Shown: positions 63,501 to 64,000 of the stretch, piece after piece
How the letters are laid out: every line of letters begins with the position of its first letter
How positions within the stretch are numbered: the stretch's first letter is position 1
NCBI RefSeq assembly: GCF_900091475.1
Contig: NZ_FMIB01000002.1
Location: 1,798,001-1,862,000, forward strand
Direction of reading: 5' to 3'
DNA: 64,000 nt
Source: Micromonospora chersina
GTDB lineage: Bacteria > Actinomycetota > Actinomycetes > Mycobacteriales > Micromonosporaceae
Made by a program: the position numbers and the translations under genes
Notes under the pieces: model-generated
Told to the model about the DNA's origin: nothing
Databases searched by the model: none
Seen by the model: the letters and a program-made list of their open reading frames with translations, nothing else

Positions 63501-63962
63501 GGACGGCTCGGGTGTGCCGGGCCAGGGGCCGTCCACGGGGCGGCGGGAGGCCGCCGGATCGGGGCCGCCGGGGCGGACCGGTGGCGCGGCCGGGCCGGCC
63601 TCCGGGACACGGCGGGCGGGCGGCGTCTCCGGGCCGGGCCGGGTGGCACCGGGCGGTGGCGCCGCGCCCGGGCGGGCGGCCCGGGGCGGTTCGGGCGCGG
63701 GCGGTCCGGGCCGGGGCCCCGGAGCGGCCGGGGGCATCCCACCCCGCGCGGGCGGCACCGGGCCGGGCGCCTCGCCGCCGGGACCCAGGTCGCTGCGCTG
63801 CTGCTTGGCCGTCCGCAGGTCGTCGATCCAGCCGAACTCCTCGCCGGCGGTCGCCTCGTCCGGCTCGGCGTCGGCCTTGCCCCGCCCCCATCGGCGGCCC
63901 TTGGCACGCGGGTCGCGCCGCTCGTCGGGGCCGTCCGCCGGCCGCTCCGGACCACGCGCCAT
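60510..63962 (-). CDS. Very long Pro/Ala/Gly/Arg-rich single-pass membrane protein
   Basis: A 1150-residue protein, function unknown. Residues 1-50 are charged and conserved-looking (RGPERPADGPDERRDPRAK, EEFGWIDDLRTAKQQR). Residues 50-930 are low-complexity and surely disordered. One membrane helix at about 955-975 (GILALVSVVLLGAVPLFFGL) follows a basic stop (RRQMRERRRLRM). The extracellular C-terminus (975-1150) is a compact, Cys/Trp-containing domain (SRWCFEECRLRERTVESQK, CPEQQVKGSYTCWRRDEL). The topology is inside-disordered, outside-folded. The start is ATG 63962 or GTG 63965; GGAGGG precedes both. Confidence 0.75.
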   Translation of the reverse strand: MARGPERPADGPDERRDPRAKGRRWGRGKADAEPDEATAGEEFGWIDDLRTAKQQRSDLGPGGEAPGPVPPARGGMPPAAPGPRPGPPAPEPPRAARPGAAPPPGATRPGPETPPARRVPEAGPAAPPVRPGGPDPAASRRPVDGPWPGTPEPSRRPAEPPRGSGEPSRPPRRNPDAPTGQQPPVPPAPGRMSGPPGPRVAPPAGPVPGRPAPDRGYGGPNPGPGWPQSAGPAAVPPTPPTPRGRHGAEAPAGPAGGARPGGVDPAVRPVSGGGRRALPDDADPGVRPVSGAGRRPAPGGGAPAPGRRDASDGAPLGRRPAAGAVDPALRPVSGSGRRAAAEPETGRTGVPSARAGATGTGRTADPVSGAPHPGDAGSGRGRAPQRPEPSTAGMPPVETAGGRPGGRRRAGEPNQPAVPRTGNAPPVPGAGPDPDRRPDGTAPTPRRAPADAPPGSRPGADVPPTGRRAGALPPAPGGRPAPDAPAVPPARRGAPDGTAMPAAGHAAPENSAGPRGRRAVPDDAAMPSGRRAAADDAGLAPGRRGARDDAAMPSGRRAADDAGSAPGRRGSPDDAPMPSGRRAAGDGPAAPGRRAAPDAPAGRRAAPDVPTGRRAASDAASGPGVSGDVRPSPRRGARGEADEPRPQRPERPADWLRQAGRTAHSDPAMPAVRRPGGPPADEPTGARRGGPAGADPGPAGRAGAAVPPVKPDQPGPARGAARPGGPAARPTTPDDGARGAARPDSDRTGGFAAGGDPARTGGFPVGGDPARTGGFPAGDPARTGGFPAGGDPRGPARGSARPDGGVPPSGDPRPAGEPGPRAAAGAPPVARAAASVGRPAAPEDRPAGRATPLAPEPTRPGPGGSGAVPPGPGAPAVARAAAVVPPGEPAVARAAAVVPQGEPAGARPVPGDGAGPALRRAEATPGEAGDTAGGLRGARSELRRQMRERRRLRMGILALVSVVLLGAVPLFFGLRTLSHDPVFDTLDALGVPSWAAAKTVDNVSGSRWCFEECRLRERTVESQKAWKETAQVYEAALARDGWERWKVNRCPEQQVKGSYTCWRRDELTLDLWVREPTCVPAPADGEAPPSPAPAPAAGECAGSLVSVKVRNAIDDERTGPQPSTDPSLTGEDPYPTLTDDPLGEATPSPS
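61588..61732 (-). repeat. Short tandem repeat, (DP)ARTGGFPAGG units
   Basis: Four consecutive units of about 33-36 bp within the proline-rich protein gene encode DRTGGFAAGGDP, ARTGGFPVGGDP, ARTGGFPAGDP and ARTGGFPAGGDP. One unit is a residue shorter than its neighbours, so copy number probably changes by in-frame slippage. Confidence 0.7.
62100..62420 (-). repeat. Degenerate repeat block, GRRAxxDDAxxPS units
   Basis: Repeated GRRA/GRRG-(x)DDA-xxPSGRR segments run through this part of the disordered region. Each carries an Arg-Arg pair and an acidic pair at regular spacing. A related but looser set with RPVSGxGRR lies at about 62940-63170. Confidence 0.6.
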
Positions 63963-64000
63963 CACTGCTGACCCTCCCCGACGGCGTCGCTGCCGCCCTC

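Noticed and set aside
60907..63971. Plus-strand frames of 802, 701 and 248 codons opposite the proline-rich protein
   Set aside because: These mirror the repeat composition of the minus-strand gene. The minus strand has a start with a Shine-Dalgarno, a membrane helix and a folded domain, so it is the coding strand.

Overview
The window is a high-GC actinobacterial chromosome segment, most likely from Micromonosporaceae (Micromonospora or a close relative). The evidence is the very GC-rich third codon positions, the actinobacterial integration host factor (mIHF), a BldD regulator with its c-di-GMP motif, an actinobacterial PriA without ATPase motifs, and long palindromic intergenic elements of a kind I recall from Micromonospora. 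It is a conserved housekeeping region. I count 61 protein genes, 56 on the minus strand. There are no rRNA or tRNA genes, no insertion sequences and no CRISPR array.

Layout by coordinate (minus-strand transcription runs right to left): arginine genes argC-argJ-argB (1-2565, argB cut by the edge); a three-gene nucleotide-sugar/glycosyltransferase operon (2737-5773); infC-rpmI-rplT-trmH-pheS-pheT (6000-12060) behind a structured leader; a small membrane PH protein, a DMT transporter and hisE-hisG (12375-14954); the riboflavin operon ribD-ribE-ribM-ribBA-ribH (15019-19150) under an FMN riboswitch; rpe coupled to a REC-GGDEF response regulator (19574-21212); two tandem plus-strand septum-formation-type lipoproteins (21472-23337); a secreted M28 aminopeptidase (23380-25119); def-fmt-rsmB (25339-28381); an orphan P450 and an unusual kinase/ParB-like fusion (28424-30766); priA, metK, coaBC, rpoZ, a degenerate gmk and mihF (30991-36681); the pyrimidine cluster pyrR-B-C-carA-carB-pyrD-(bioA)-pyrF (36861-47632); bldD (47918-48406, plus); efp-nusB and aroB-aroQ; a plus-strand DUF2243/CtaG pair wedged into the shikimate cluster; aroC-aroK; mltG-aroE; ruvX; alaS with two small membrane proteins; and a very long proline-rich membrane protein (60510-63962).

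The genes mostly serve translation (infC, rpmI, rplT, pheST, alaS, efp, fmt, def, RNA methyltransferases), amino-acid synthesis (arg, his, aro), nucleotide synthesis (pyr, gmk locus) and cofactors (rib, coaBC, metK, bioA). Four-base ATGA/GTGA stop-start overlaps are pervasive and imply translational coupling. Visible control elements are an FMN riboswitch, a candidate PyrR-binding hexaloop beside the pyrR ribosome binding site, an infC leader terminator, ArgR-like boxes, a bldD promoter with a possible BldD box, and many perfect terminator hairpins.

The most unusual items are the kinase/ParB-like fusion, the guanylate kinase homologue that lacks its P-loop lysine at the normal gmk locus, the two lipoproteins duplicated together with an upstream element, the DUF2243/CtaG insertion that overlaps aroK, and the palindromes flanking pyrD.
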